Positions 43,045 through 51,877 of a DNA stretch of 64,000 nt are shown one piece after another. A program made the position numbers and the translations under genes. The notes beneath the pieces were generated by a model. That model was not told the origin of the DNA, did not search any database, and worked only from the letters and a program-made list of their open reading frames with translations. The stretch's first letter is position 1. Each line of letters starts with the position of its first letter. The DNA comes from Bacillus marasmi (GTDB lineage Bacteria; Bacillota; Bacilli; Bacillales; Cytobacillaceae), in the NCBI RefSeq assembly GCF_902168435.1, contig NZ_LR656167.1, positions 62,001 through 126,000 on the forward strand, in the 5' to 3' direction.

Positions 43045-46000
43045 TTGAACTCAATTCCACTAATTCAAACAAAGCTGATGATACCCACTACTAAACATAC
43101 TGACCTTCGACGTGCCAAATTAACAAAAAAATTAAAAACAATCAACAGTCATCCTTTAACGATCGTTCATGCTGGGGCAGGCTATGGAAAAAGTACAGCG
43201 ATGGCCTTATATGTAATCGATGAAAAATGTAGCTGTTGTTGGTATTCCATTTCAGCAATGGATGATGACATACTACCCTTTTTAACCTACCTAGTGGCCT
43301 CGATTCGAACAAGTATCCCGCAATTTGGAAGAGAAATGGAAGCGTATATTAAAGAAATGGACCGATATATTCGGGAACAGGAGCTGCATTTGCTTTGCAG
43401 CATTTTTATTAATGAGATTCTCGCAATTAAGCAGGAGCTGCTTTTGATATTAGATGATTTTCAGCAAATTGAACATTCATATAATGTGAATCGATGGATG
43501 GAACTTCTATTAGAGCATATTCCGTCCAATTTACACTTAATTGTTATCTCGCGCAGTCGACCAGCTTGGAAACCGATTACGAGGATGAAAGCCAATCGGC
43601 TAGTATTGGAAGTGACAAAGGATGATTTAATGCTATCGAAGGAGGAAGTTGAACTCCTTCTAAATGAAATTTATGAAATGACATTGCCGCAAGCTGAATT
43701 GGATCAAATCTATCAATTGACAGAGGGATGGGTTATTGCCTTAGGAATGATTGCTGGCCAAACTGAAAATTATCAGCATTTGCGGAGTGGAATATATGAG
43801 CATTCAAGGTCCTTAAAGGAGCTGTTCCATTACTTAGCTATGGAAGTATTTGCAAAACAGGAGCCTGAAATTCAGAGCTTTTTGGAGCAAACCTCTATTC
43901 TGGTGGAAATGAATGAAGGGATTTGCAATGCGATTTTGGGTATTGAGCATTCCAAGCAGTTGCTTGAGAGGCTGACAGCAAAAAATTTATTTATCCAGAA
44001 AATGACTGATAAGGACTATCGCTATCATGCTTTGTTTCGGGAATTTCTTGAGAAACAGCTTCGCAGTAATTCAGCTCATGCAGTTATTGGATTACATGAA
44101 CGGGCTGCCCTATTTTTTCAAAACAATCAAATGCTTGAGGAAGCTTTAATTCATTATGAAAAAATAAACCAAACGAAAGCAATTGCATCATTGCTTGAAA
44201 CACATGGTTTAAGATTGCTGGTAAACGGTAAACTGGAAGGCTTGCTCGAACGTCTAACAAAGATTCCCGAAGCCAATAAGCAAGGGAGTTGTACCCTTTG
44301 GTTTTTACAAGGGGAAATTCACCGCTATCGTTCTAGCTATAAAGAGGCAGAAGTATGTTATCAACGCGCAATTGAGATTGCAGAGCTCAAGCATGATGTG
44401 ATTGGCAAAAGTAAAGCGTTGGAAGGGAAGGCGAGAATTTATTTAGATACCATTCAACCAAATCTGGCTGAACGCCTGTTGTATGAGGCAATTGAACTGT
44501 TGGAGCAGGATGAACTGCATTCAAAAGCACAAATTGCTAGTCTATATCAATTGTTAGCTGAAAATTTAATTAATCTAGGGCATGGACAGAAAGCGGAAAA
44601 ATGGCTTAATCGTGCGAAGTTGTTTAATGTTCCACTTGATAGTAGCTCTCTTGAGGCCAGGTTATATTTGCGGACTGGAAAATTCACCAGGGCAAAACAG
44701 ATTCTTCATTTGACGAGGGAGGCAGAACAGGCAAGTAAATCAAGCTTACCACAATCACATCGCGAAACCGAATTGCTACTTTCAATCATTGCCGCTTTCA
44801 CTGGTGAAGGTGAGAAGGCGAAGGAATTAGCCCAAGAAGGAATTCATCATGGATTAAAAATGAAGGCACCATTTGTTGAAGCTTGCGGCTGGATCCGAAT
44901 GGGACATGCTGTTCAACTACTTAATCGCTATGATTCTACTTTAGCAATTGAGTGCTATGAAACCGCTTTAGAGATCATGGAAAGTCTTCACGTTGAAAAA
45001 GGAAAAGCTGAAAGTTTAATGGGACTTTGTTATTTATATGGTACAAAGGGCGAGTATCACAAAGCACTAGAAGTCGGAAAGCTTGCTTTACAAGAAACAG
45101 AAAGAGTGAAGGACCATTGGCTTTCAGGATTTATTACGTTATCTATCGGAATCGCTACCTTTTATAGTGGAAGGACTGAAGAAGCGTTAGCACACTTTCA
45201 GCGCGGTGATGATATGTTCTTGGAATGTAATGATGATTTTGGGCAGATGTTAAGTCATTTTTGGCTGGCGTATAGTTATTATCAGCTCGGCAATCATTCA
45301 AGCTTCAGCACCCATTTTTTATTATTTCTTCAGAAAATGGAATATGGACGCTATGAGTTTTTTTTATCAAAACGAACCTTATTTGGACCAAATGATTTGC
45401 AGGTTTTTGCACCATTATTAATTGAAGCACAGAAACAGCAAATCCCCTCTCCTTACGTTCCAAAGCTGCTTAAAGAAATGAATCTGATACGTATCAATTC
45501 TCATCCAGGCTACTCGCTCCGGGTCAAGGCCCTTGGTCAATTTCGTGTTTGGCTTGGTGAAAAAGAAGTCGAAAGTCGAAGTTGGCAAAGGGGGAAGGCA
45601 AAGGAGTTATTTCAGCTATTTATTACCAATAAGCACAAACTGATTCCAAAAGAGGAGATTTATCAAATCTTGTGGCCTGAGCAAACAGAAGCTAATGCTG
45701 CTCGGGATTTTAAAGTAGCCTTGAATGCTTTGAATCATGTGCTGGAACCGAACCGAAAGGCTCGCGCCAATTCCTTTTTTATTTTACGAGAGGGAGTATG
45801 TTACGGTCTAAATCCGAATGCTGGATTAGAAATTGATACAACCTTTTTTGAACACTATATGATGCTCGGTTTAGAGGAAAAAGACATGAATAAAGCCTTG
45901 AATTATTTAATAAGAGGGCTTGATTATTATGGTGGTGATTTTTTACCGGATCGGCTGTATGAGGATTGGTGTGTCCAAGAACGTGAACGTTTACTTAATT

Positions 46001-46278
46001 ATTTTTTGCGGGGAGCGGAAAAGTTAGCCCAAGCTTGTGTTCGAAATGAGGATTATGACTCGGCGATTGAGTGGTGCCTAAAAATCATTAGCCATGATTG
46101 TACTTGGGAGGAAGCCTACCGATTGTTAATGTATAGTTATTTCCGGAAAAATAATCGTCCGCAAGCAATCAAATGGTTTAGAAAATGCAAGGATATTCTG
46201 GAACAAGAATTAGGTGTTTCGCCAATGGAACCAACTGTTCATATGTACGAGATGATACTTGAGGCTGAAATTGATTAG
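43045..46278 (+). CDS. MalT-like ATPase/TPR/BTAD transcriptional activator
   Basis: 1077-aa STAND-type regulator. N-terminal PLIQTKLMIP (MalT family start), P-loop GAGYGKST at about 44-51, Walker B LLLILDDF near 135, then winged-helix and TPR-like helical repeats at about 330-830. The C-terminal OmpR-like DNA-binding domain is at about 832-930 (LRVKALGQFRVWLGEKEV, GKAKELFQLFI, PKEEIYQILWPE), and a bacterial transcriptional activator domain (BTAD) is at about 950-1075. This SARP-like C-terminus normally binds heptamer direct repeats. Start TTG 43045 has AGAGGG 7 nt upstream; the GTG at 43006 has no site. Likely activator of the downstream liv and synthetase promoters. Confidence 0.9.
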   Translation: MNSIPLIQTKLMIPTTKHTDLRRAKLTKKLKTINSHPLTIVHAGAGYGKSTAMALYVIDEKCSCCWYSISAMDDDILPFLTYLVASIRTSIPQFGREMEAYIKEMDRYIREQELHLLCSIFINEILAIKQELLLILDDFQQIEHSYNVNRWMELLLEHIPSNLHLIVISRSRPAWKPITRMKANRLVLEVTKDDLMLSKEEVELLLNEIYEMTLPQAELDQIYQLTEGWVIALGMIAGQTENYQHLRSGIYEHSRSLKELFHYLAMEVFAKQEPEIQSFLEQTSILVEMNEGICNAILGIEHSKQLLERLTAKNLFIQKMTDKDYRYHALFREFLEKQLRSNSAHAVIGLHERAALFFQNNQMLEEALIHYEKINQTKAIASLLETHGLRLLVNGKLEGLLERLTKIPEANKQGSCTLWFLQGEIHRYRSSYKEAEVCYQRAIEIAELKHDVIGKSKALEGKARIYLDTIQPNLAERLLYEAIELLEQDELHSKAQIASLYQLLAENLINLGHGQKAEKWLNRAKLFNVPLDSSSLEARLYLRTGKFTRAKQILHLTREAEQASKSSLPQSHRETELLLSIIAAFTGEGEKAKELAQEGIHHGLKMKAPFVEACGWIRMGHAVQLLNRYDSTLAIECYETALEIMESLHVEKGKAESLMGLCYLYGTKGEYHKALEVGKLALQETERVKDHWLSGFITLSIGIATFYSGRTEEALAHFQRGDDMFLECNDDFGQMLSHFWLAYSYYQLGNHSSFSTHFLLFLQKMEYGRYEFFLSKRTLFGPNDLQVFAPLLIEAQKQQIPSPYVPKLLKEMNLIRINSHPGYSLRVKALGQFRVWLGEKEVESRSWQRGKAKELFQLFITNKHKLIPKEEIYQILWPEQTEANAARDFKVALNALNHVLEPNRKARANSFFILREGVCYGLNPNAGLEIDTTFFEHYMMLGLEEKDMNKALNYLIRGLDYYGGDFLPDRLYEDWCVQERERLLNYFLRGAEKLAQACVRNEDYDSAIEWCLKIISHDCTWEEAYRLLMYSYFRKNNRPQAIKWFRKCKDILEQELGVSPMEPTVHMYEMILEAEID

Positions 46279-46316
46279 GAGGCTGTTTTAAAAAACAGCC
46301 TCCATTCCTTTTAATG
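46278..46316. terminator. Terminator between regulator and coat protein genes
   Basis: 12-bp stem GGAGGCTGTTTT/AAAACAGCCTCC (46278-46289 with 46292-46303), then ATTCCTTTT; it begins at the regulator stop codon. Confidence 0.8.
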
Positions 46317-47000
46317 CATATTATTGTTGTTGATGTTGTTCTGGTAATTGATATTTCCGAAGCCTGTGCTTGTGTTTTGCTGAATTTGTGATGTACCTTG
46401 AGCAGGGGCAAAGGAATTAATAATTTGCATCATATCTTGCTGAGAGAACTGTGGAACTTGGTAGCTATGGTGCTTATTTTGATAAATTGATAATTCATAT
46501 GCCATTTCGACGCAATTCGGAATGGAATCAGCAAGGACGCGGCGTACCACCGGGTTGGTCGTTTCGCAAGCTGCCATCGTTTTAGCGGTGGCGTTGTTTT
46601 TACAGGTTGCAAGCAGGCAACCTGCGACAATTTCTTCTGACATTTCCATCTCAGATTGAATTGGTTTTTTAGGTTGTGTTGGCGTTAATCCATAAATAAA
46701 GTCGTTATTTTGCCTCATTTGATAACTCTGTGTTTCCTGAGCAGGGTTTTGCCCTGATTTAAAGCAATCCAACGTAATATTGTATTCGTTTTGGGTGAAT
46801 TGATATTGGCGATCGATTATATCTAATAGCTCGGGATCTTTCACATATTTGCGCAATAAGGAATATTGATTAAGTGCGCCGATTGTTCCAGATAAAACCT
46901 CATGAACATCCATTACCTCATGGCCACCGTGATTTAATTGGGGTGGTACAGTCCCCGAGTGCATATTTATATGTGTTTGCCCTGGTTGTTGATTTTGCAT
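46311..47000 (-). CDS. CotF-like spore coat protein
   Basis: 229-aa coat protein with a CotF domain (about 20-165: VLSGTIGALNQYSLLRKYVKDPELLDI, VAGCLLATCKNNATAKTMAACETTNPVVRRVLADSIPN) and an Asn/Gln-rich C-terminus (QNNINNNNMH). GGAGGGAG precedes ATG 46998-47000. Expressed late in the mother cell by analogy; a sigma-K promoter was not confidently found. Divergent from the liv operon and shares its upstream region. Confidence 0.88.
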   Translation of the reverse strand: MQNQQPGQTHINMHSGTVPPQLNHGGHEVMDVHEVLSGTIGALNQYSLLRKYVKDPELLDIIDRQYQFTQNEYNITLDCFKSGQNPAQETQSYQMRQNNDFIYGLTPTQPKKPIQSEMEMSEEIVAGCLLATCKNNATAKTMAACETTNPVVRRVLADSIPNCVEMAYELSIYQNKHHSYQVPQFSQQDMMQIINSFAPAQGTSQIQQNTSTGFGNINYQNNINNNNMH

Positions 47001-47071
47001 GTTTACTCCCTCCAATAAAGATATTTCAACACTCGATTAGTTTGGTTTCATTTATAAAAAATATTCATTCA

Positions 47072-47104
47072 TGTAACTGAATTGTAACTCGCCACCTTTA
47101 TGAT
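47072..47104 (+). promoter_or_regulatory. liv operon promoter with TGTAACT direct repeat (BTAD-type operator)
   Basis: TGTAACT at 47072-47078 and 47083-47089 (4-nt gap, 11-bp period), then 9 nt to the -10 TATGAT at 47099-47104. The second heptamer occupies the -35 position. Identical spacing occurs at 55458-55490. This is the arrangement used by SARP/BTAD activators. Confidence 0.7.
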
Positions 47105-47163
47105 AGCTTTACAGCAATGATTAACGAATAGACGAACTAAATAATCCAGGGGGGAAGAGACAA

Positions 47164-48390
47164 TTGAAAGCAAGTTCCCGAAATCTACTATTAGTCAGTG
47201 TACTTGCCGTTGTAATGATTTTTACCAGTGCTTGTAGCTCCAATAAAACCGGAAGTGATTCTAACGATTCGGGTAAAGAAAAAGCACCAATTAAAATCGG
47301 TGTACTTGCCTCGTTAACGGGAGGCTTAGAATCATACGGAAAGCAGACGCTTAGAGGCTTTGAGTTAGGTCTTGACTATGCAACTGATGGGAAAATGGAG
47401 GTTGCTGGAAGGAAAATCGAATTTATTACAGAAGATACTGAAACAAAACCTGAAGTAGCTGTTCAAAAGGCGACCAAGCTTTTAGAAGAGGATGAGGTTG
47501 ATTTTCTAGTCGGATCTTCAAGCTCAGGTGATACGCTTGCAGTTCTACCGCTTGCGGAAGAATATGAAAAAATTATGATTGTTGAGCCAGCTGCAGCTGA
47601 CAGTATAACTGGTACAGAGTATAATCCATTTATCTTCCGAACAGCTCGTAACTCATCACAGGATGCAGTTGCCGGTGCAGCAGCAATTGCTAAAAAAGGT
47701 GTAAAAATTGCTACGCTTGCTCCGGATTATTCATTTGGACGCGATGGTGTTACTGCATTTAAAGAAGCTGCATTAAAACTAGGTGCTGAAATTGTGCATG
47801 AAGAGTATGCAGATCCTGCTGCAACCGATTTCACTTCTAATATTCAAAAGGTGATTGATGCGAAGCCAGATTACTTATTTGTTGTATGGGCTGGAGCAAA
47901 CTCACCGTGGAATCAAATCGCTGACATGAAGGTTCAGGAAAAAGGAATCAAGATCTCAACAGGTGCCCCTGATATTGCTGCATTAGCAACAATGGAACCG
48001 TTAATTGGCATGGAAGGATTCACTGTTTATTATCATGACCTACCGAAAAATGACATCAATAAATGGCTTGTAGATGAGCATAAAAAACGCTTTAAGGGTG
48101 AGGTACCTGACTTATTTACACCAGGAGGTATGAGTGCCGCTATCGCCATTGTTGAAGCATTGAAGAAAACAGAAGGCGATACAGATTCCGAAAAATTAAT
48201 TGAGACAATGGAAGGAATGAAGTTTGATACACCAAAAGGTGAGATGACCTTCCGTCCTGAAGATCACCAAGCACTACAAGCGCTTTACGCAATTAAATTA
48301 GAGAAAAAAGAAGGCGTAGATTATCCCGTACCAGTGTTAATCCGTGAATTAACACCAAAAGAAACAGAGCCACCAATCCGAAATAAATAA
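47164..48390 (+). CDS. livJ: Branched-chain-type ABC importer binding lipoprotein
   Basis: 408-aa extracytoplasmic binding protein of the Peripla_BP_6 family. Lipobox TSACSS with the lipidated Cys at about 24; mature domain starts IKIGVLASLTGGLESYGKQTLRGFELG. Ligand-contact region GSSSSGDTLAVLP. These proteins bind branched-chain amino acids but also many amides and carboxylates, e.g. aromatic acids. TTG start 6 nt after GGGGGGAAG. First gene of an eight-gene operon. A 13-bp hairpin follows, which favours higher expression of this subunit. Confidence 0.88.
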   Translation: MKASSRNLLLVSVLAVVMIFTSACSSNKTGSDSNDSGKEKAPIKIGVLASLTGGLESYGKQTLRGFELGLDYATDGKMEVAGRKIEFITEDTETKPEVAVQKATKLLEEDEVDFLVGSSSSGDTLAVLPLAEEYEKIMIVEPAAADSITGTEYNPFIFRTARNSSQDAVAGAAAIAKKGVKIATLAPDYSFGRDGVTAFKEAALKLGAEIVHEEYADPAATDFTSNIQKVIDAKPDYLFVVWAGANSPWNQIADMKVQEKGIKISTGAPDIAALATMEPLIGMEGFTVYYHDLPKNDINKWLVDEHKKRFKGEVPDLFTPGGMSAAIAIVEALKKTEGDTDSEKLIETMEGMKFDTPKGEMTFRPEDHQALQALYAIKLEKKEGVDYPVPVLIRELTPKETEPPIRNK

Positions 48391-48410
48391 CGTAGCTCAA
48401 ATCCTGCCAA

Positions 48411-48443
48411 ATGAACTTCGGTAACATAGTTACCGGGGTTCAT
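48411..48443 (+). terminator. Attenuator-like hairpin between livJ and livG
   Basis: 13-bp stem (48411-48423 with 48431-48443, two G-T pairs), outer ATGAAC/GTTCAT, 7-nt loop, weak T-rich tail. Located in the binding-protein/ATPase gap, where such hairpins are common. Confidence 0.5.
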
Positions 48444-48474
48444 TGTCTATATTTCAAGAAGGTGGTGGTCTAAT

Positions 48475-49248
48475 CTGACAACGATTATTGAAACAAATGG
48501 TCTTACGATTACATTTGGTGGCCATACGGCAGTTGACGCCGTAAACATGAAAATTACCCAAAACCAATTCAAATCGATTATCGGTCCCAATGGTGCTGGC
48601 AAGACAACCCTGTTCAACTTATTAAGTGGTCAACTCCAACCAACTAGTGGGCGGGTTATTTATCGGGGCAAGGATATCACACGACTATCACCTACCGCCA
48701 GAACACGTCTTGGTATCGGACGATCTTTTCAAATCACGAATGTTTTTCCGAACTTAACCGTGCTTGAGAATGTACGATTGGCAGTCCAATCTCAAGGAAA
48801 AGTGCGCTACAACATGCTTTCATCTTATAAAAAATACGCCCAATTTGAAGCTCTAGCGCTCGAATGGCTTGAACTAGTCCTCCTTGCTGATAAAAAAGAC
48901 TCGCTCGCTGCCAATCTCGCTCATGGGGAAAAACGAAAGCTAGAAATAGCGATGCTGCTTGCACTTAATACAGAGGTGCTATTGCTAGATGAACCGACAG
49001 CAGGTATGTCATTGGAGGAAGTGCCTGCGATTCTTGAAGTAATAAAAAAAATCAAGGATCAGGGCAATCGGACAATTGTGTTAATTGAACACAAGATGGA
49101 TATGATTTTAGAATTATCAGACTCAATCATGGTGCTATTTAATGGTCGTTTATTAGCCGATGGAACACCTCAGGAAATAATTGAAAACGAAACAGTTCAA
49201 TCAGCCTATTTAGGAGGGGTATATGATGAGCGTCCTCTTAAAACTTGA
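48475..49248 (+). CDS. livG: Branched-chain-type ABC importer ATPase LivG (CTG start)
   Basis: 257-aa ATPase. Walker A GPNGAGKTT, RTFQ-like IGRSFQITNVFPN, signature LAHGEKRKLEIAM, Walker B VLLLDEPTAGM and C-terminal ADGTPQEI. The first ATG (48547) would cut off the first beta-strands (TIIETNGLTITFGGHTAVDAVN), which are read in frame without a stop. The only codon placed correctly after AAGGTGG (9 nt) is CTG 48475, so a rare CTG start is proposed. Overlaps livF by 26 nt. Confidence 0.85.
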   Translation: MTTIIETNGLTITFGGHTAVDAVNMKITQNQFKSIIGPNGAGKTTLFNLLSGQLQPTSGRVIYRGKDITRLSPTARTRLGIGRSFQITNVFPNLTVLENVRLAVQSQGKVRYNMLSSYKKYAQFEALALEWLELVLLADKKDSLAANLAHGEKRKLEIAMLLALNTEVLLLDEPTAGMSLEEVPAILEVIKKIKDQGNRTIVLIEHKMDMILELSDSIMVLFNGRLLADGTPQEIIENETVQSAYLGGVYDERPLKT

Positions 49249-49933
49249 AAACGTCGAAACGTATATCGATCAATTCCACATTTTGCAAGGTGTTTCATTG
49301 GAAGTGAAAAAAGGAGAAGTAACGGTCTTACTCGGTAGAAATGGTGCAGGAAAAACAACAACATTAAGAACAATCATGGGCTTGAATAAAGCTACTAGCG
49401 GGTCAATCCTTTATAAAAATAAACCAATCCAAACATTCCCCACTTATATGATTGCACAGCATGGTATTGGTTATGTCCCGGAAGATCAAGGGATTTTTGC
49501 AGAACTAACAGTTGAGGAAAACATGAAGGTTGCGATGAGACAAGAAAATGAGCAAACAAAAGAGCGGCTGTTCTCAATATTGGAGCTTTTTCCTGATTTA
49601 AAAAGGTTTTGGAAAAAACCAGGTGGCTTGTTAAGTGGTGGGCAGAAGCAAATGCTGTCCATCGCTAGGGCTTATGTCAATGAAAATGAGCTACTGCTTA
49701 TCGATGAACCAAGCAAAGGCTTAGCCCCGATAGTTGTTGAAAAAGTGATGGAATCAATAATGCAAATAAAAGAAAAAACGACGATTATTCTCGTTGAACA
49801 AAATTATATGATGGCGAGTAACGTAGGAGACCATTTTTACATTGTGGATGATGGTCGAACCGTATTGGATGGAAGGATGTCACTCTTAAAAGAAGATGAA
49901 CAATTACGTCGCAAATACCTTGGGATTGCCTAG
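49223..49933 (+). CDS. livF: Branched-chain-type ABC importer ATPase LivF
   Basis: 236-aa second ATPase. Walker A GRNGAGKTT, signature LSGGQKQMLSIAR, Walker B LLLIDEPSKGLAP, H-loop VEQN. Two consecutive ATG codons (49223, 49226) follow AGGAGGGG; either could be used. Pairs with LivG under the LivHM permease dimer. Confidence 0.92.
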   Translation: MMSVLLKLENVETYIDQFHILQGVSLEVKKGEVTVLLGRNGAGKTTTLRTIMGLNKATSGSILYKNKPIQTFPTYMIAQHGIGYVPEDQGIFAELTVEENMKVAMRQENEQTKERLFSILELFPDLKRFWKKPGGLLSGGQKQMLSIARAYVNENELLLIDEPSKGLAPIVVEKVMESIMQIKEKTTIILVEQNYMMASNVGDHFYIVDDGRTVLDGRMSLLKEDEQLRRKYLGIA

Positions 49934-49950
49934 GAAAGGGGGCTGAATAA

Positions 49951-50811
49951 ATGGAGGTATTAGTCAATCTCACCTTAAACGGTTTAGCGACAGGAATGTT
50001 GATCTTTTTGTTAGCTGCTGGATTAACCCTTATTTTTGGTTTGATGGATGTCCTTAATTTTGCCCATGGTGGTTTGTTTGCATGGGGAGCTTATAGTGGA
50101 ATTTGGATTTATGCAGAAACAAATAGCTTTTTTATCGGGATGATTGGTGCGATATTAACGGGCTGTTTGCTTGGAATCATTACTGAGAAATGGATTATTA
50201 AACCGGTATATGGCAATCATGTCCAACAAATATTAATTACGCTTGGCTTGATGTTAGTTTTATCTGAAATGCTGAAGGTTGTTTGGGGACCGAATCAAAT
50301 TTCTGCTGCTCCGCCAGATTATTTAGCAGGAAGCTGGGAACTTGGTGGTGTTATCATCATCAAATATCGAGTATTTATCATTTTAATTGGACTGTTAATT
50401 TATGGGATAGTCCAGTATACACTAAAAAATACGAAAATCGGCCTTGTCGTTCGTGCCGGAGTAATGAATAAGGAAATGGTGCAGGCACTTGGCATTAATA
50501 TTCAAAGGGTATTTATGCTCGTATTTATGGTAGGTGCAGGTATGGCTGCTTTAGGTGGCGTACTTCTTGGACCGTATTCAGGGGTTATCCATGCGGAAAT
50601 GGGAATGGAGTTTGCCATACTTGCCTTCATCGTTGTTGTGATTGGGGGCATGGGGAATTTCTCTGGTTCCATTTTGGCAGCAATTCTTGTTGGACTTTCA
50701 GGCTCATTTATGGCCTATTATGTTCCAGATTTGGCTTTAGCTGTGAATATGTTACTCATGGCGATTGTATTAATCTTTAGACCACAGGGTTTGTTCGGAA
50801 TGAGAGGGTGA
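49951..50811 (+). CDS. livH: Branched-chain-type ABC importer permease LivH
   Basis: 286-aa permease, about eight TMs. Family markers LTLIFGLMDVLNFAHGGLFAWGAY near the start and VIGGMGNFSGSILAAILVG near the end. AAAGGGGGC precedes ATG. Third membrane or ATPase component of the importer. Confidence 0.92.
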   Translation: MEVLVNLTLNGLATGMLIFLLAAGLTLIFGLMDVLNFAHGGLFAWGAYSGIWIYAETNSFFIGMIGAILTGCLLGIITEKWIIKPVYGNHVQQILITLGLMLVLSEMLKVVWGPNQISAAPPDYLAGSWELGGVIIIKYRVFIILIGLLIYGIVQYTLKNTKIGLVVRAGVMNKEMVQALGINIQRVFMLVFMVGAGMAALGGVLLGPYSGVIHAEMGMEFAILAFIVVVIGGMGNFSGSILAAILVGLSGSFMAYYVPDLALAVNMLLMAIVLIFRPQGLFGMRG

Positions 50812-50816
50812 ATTCG

Positions 50817-51815
50817 ATGCAATGGATGAACAATAATCGTTCTACTTTTCTACTCCTAATGTGCGGAATTGTCCTACTTATTCTTCCTTTTGTGTATGAA
50901 TCTCGCAGCCTACTTATCTTACTCACCCAAGTATTTATTTTTGCAATATTTGCGATGAGCTACGATTTACTGCTTGGCTTTACTGGAATTGTCTCATTTG
51001 GGCATGCGATGTATTTCGGAATAGGTGCATATTCGTTTGCGATCATCATGAAGCAGTTTGAGCCAACTGAGGTATATATGTTTCTCGCTCTTGCCGTGAC
51101 GATTGTTCTATCAGCGCTAGTGAGTTGGATTGTTGGCATGTTGTCGCTGAGGTTAAAAAGCCATTACTATGCAATGTTAACCCTTGCGTTAGCCGGCTTA
51201 TTCTTAGTGGCTGCAGAGAAGTGGCGAACATTAACGTACGGAAATGACGGGTTTACATTTCGGGTTCCAGGGTTGTTAAAGGATCGCACCGATTTTTATT
51301 TAATTTGTCTCATTGGCATGTTGGTAGTGTTTTTATTGTTAAAACGGTTTACAAATTCTCCAGTTGGCAAAGTGTTGCAAGCAATTAGGGAAAATGAAAA
51401 AAGAACAGAATCACTAGGGTTCCAAGTCATCCATTATAAAATCATTGCCAGTGTGGTGTCAGGTATATTGGCCGGAATATCGGGATGTCTTTATGCGGTG
51501 TCGCTCCGCTTTGTAAACACGAGCGTCTTTGCTCTAGATATTACGCTTGATGCATTGTTGATGACGATTATTGGTGGGGTTGGAACACTAATTGGAGCAA
51601 TTATTGGTGCTGGACTTATTGAATTTGCTCACCACTGGCTGACTGAACTTGCGAAAACACACTGGATTTTTGAAAGATGGATCATCTTTTTTGGGATAAT
51701 TTATATTCTCGTTGTTATGTTTTTCCCACTTGGAATTATTGGGACACTTAGGTCGCTTACCTTTAGACGAAATAAACGACCTTCACAAAAATCGGAGCAA
51801 AAGCTGACTGGTTAG
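50817..51815 (+). CDS. livM: Branched-chain-type ABC importer permease LivM
   Basis: 332-aa permease, about nine TMs; LLGFTGIVSFGHAMYFGIGAYSF and TIIGGVGTLIGAIIGA markers, with the coupling region AIRENEKRTESLGF. ATG 50817 lies 5 nt after GAGGGTGA; the GTG at 50808 overlaps the livH stop and the ribosome site itself. Basic C-terminal tail. Confidence 0.92.
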   Translation: MQWMNNNRSTFLLLMCGIVLLILPFVYESRSLLILLTQVFIFAIFAMSYDLLLGFTGIVSFGHAMYFGIGAYSFAIIMKQFEPTEVYMFLALAVTIVLSALVSWIVGMLSLRLKSHYYAMLTLALAGLFLVAAEKWRTLTYGNDGFTFRVPGLLKDRTDFYLICLIGMLVVFLLLKRFTNSPVGKVLQAIRENEKRTESLGFQVIHYKIIASVVSGILAGISGCLYAVSLRFVNTSVFALDITLDALLMTIIGGVGTLIGAIIGAGLIEFAHHWLTELAKTHWIFERWIIFFGIIYILVVMFFPLGIIGTLRSLTFRRNKRPSQKSEQKLTG

Positions 51816-51877
51816 TCCTGATGTTCTTAGAAAATAGTCCTTTGGATTAAAAGACAATCAAGTGAGGTGGGGTGCGG

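Noticed and set aside
46178-46411. Minus-strand open frame overlapping the regulator 3' end
   Set aside because: It overlaps both the regulator and coat protein genes and a terminator; no start site.
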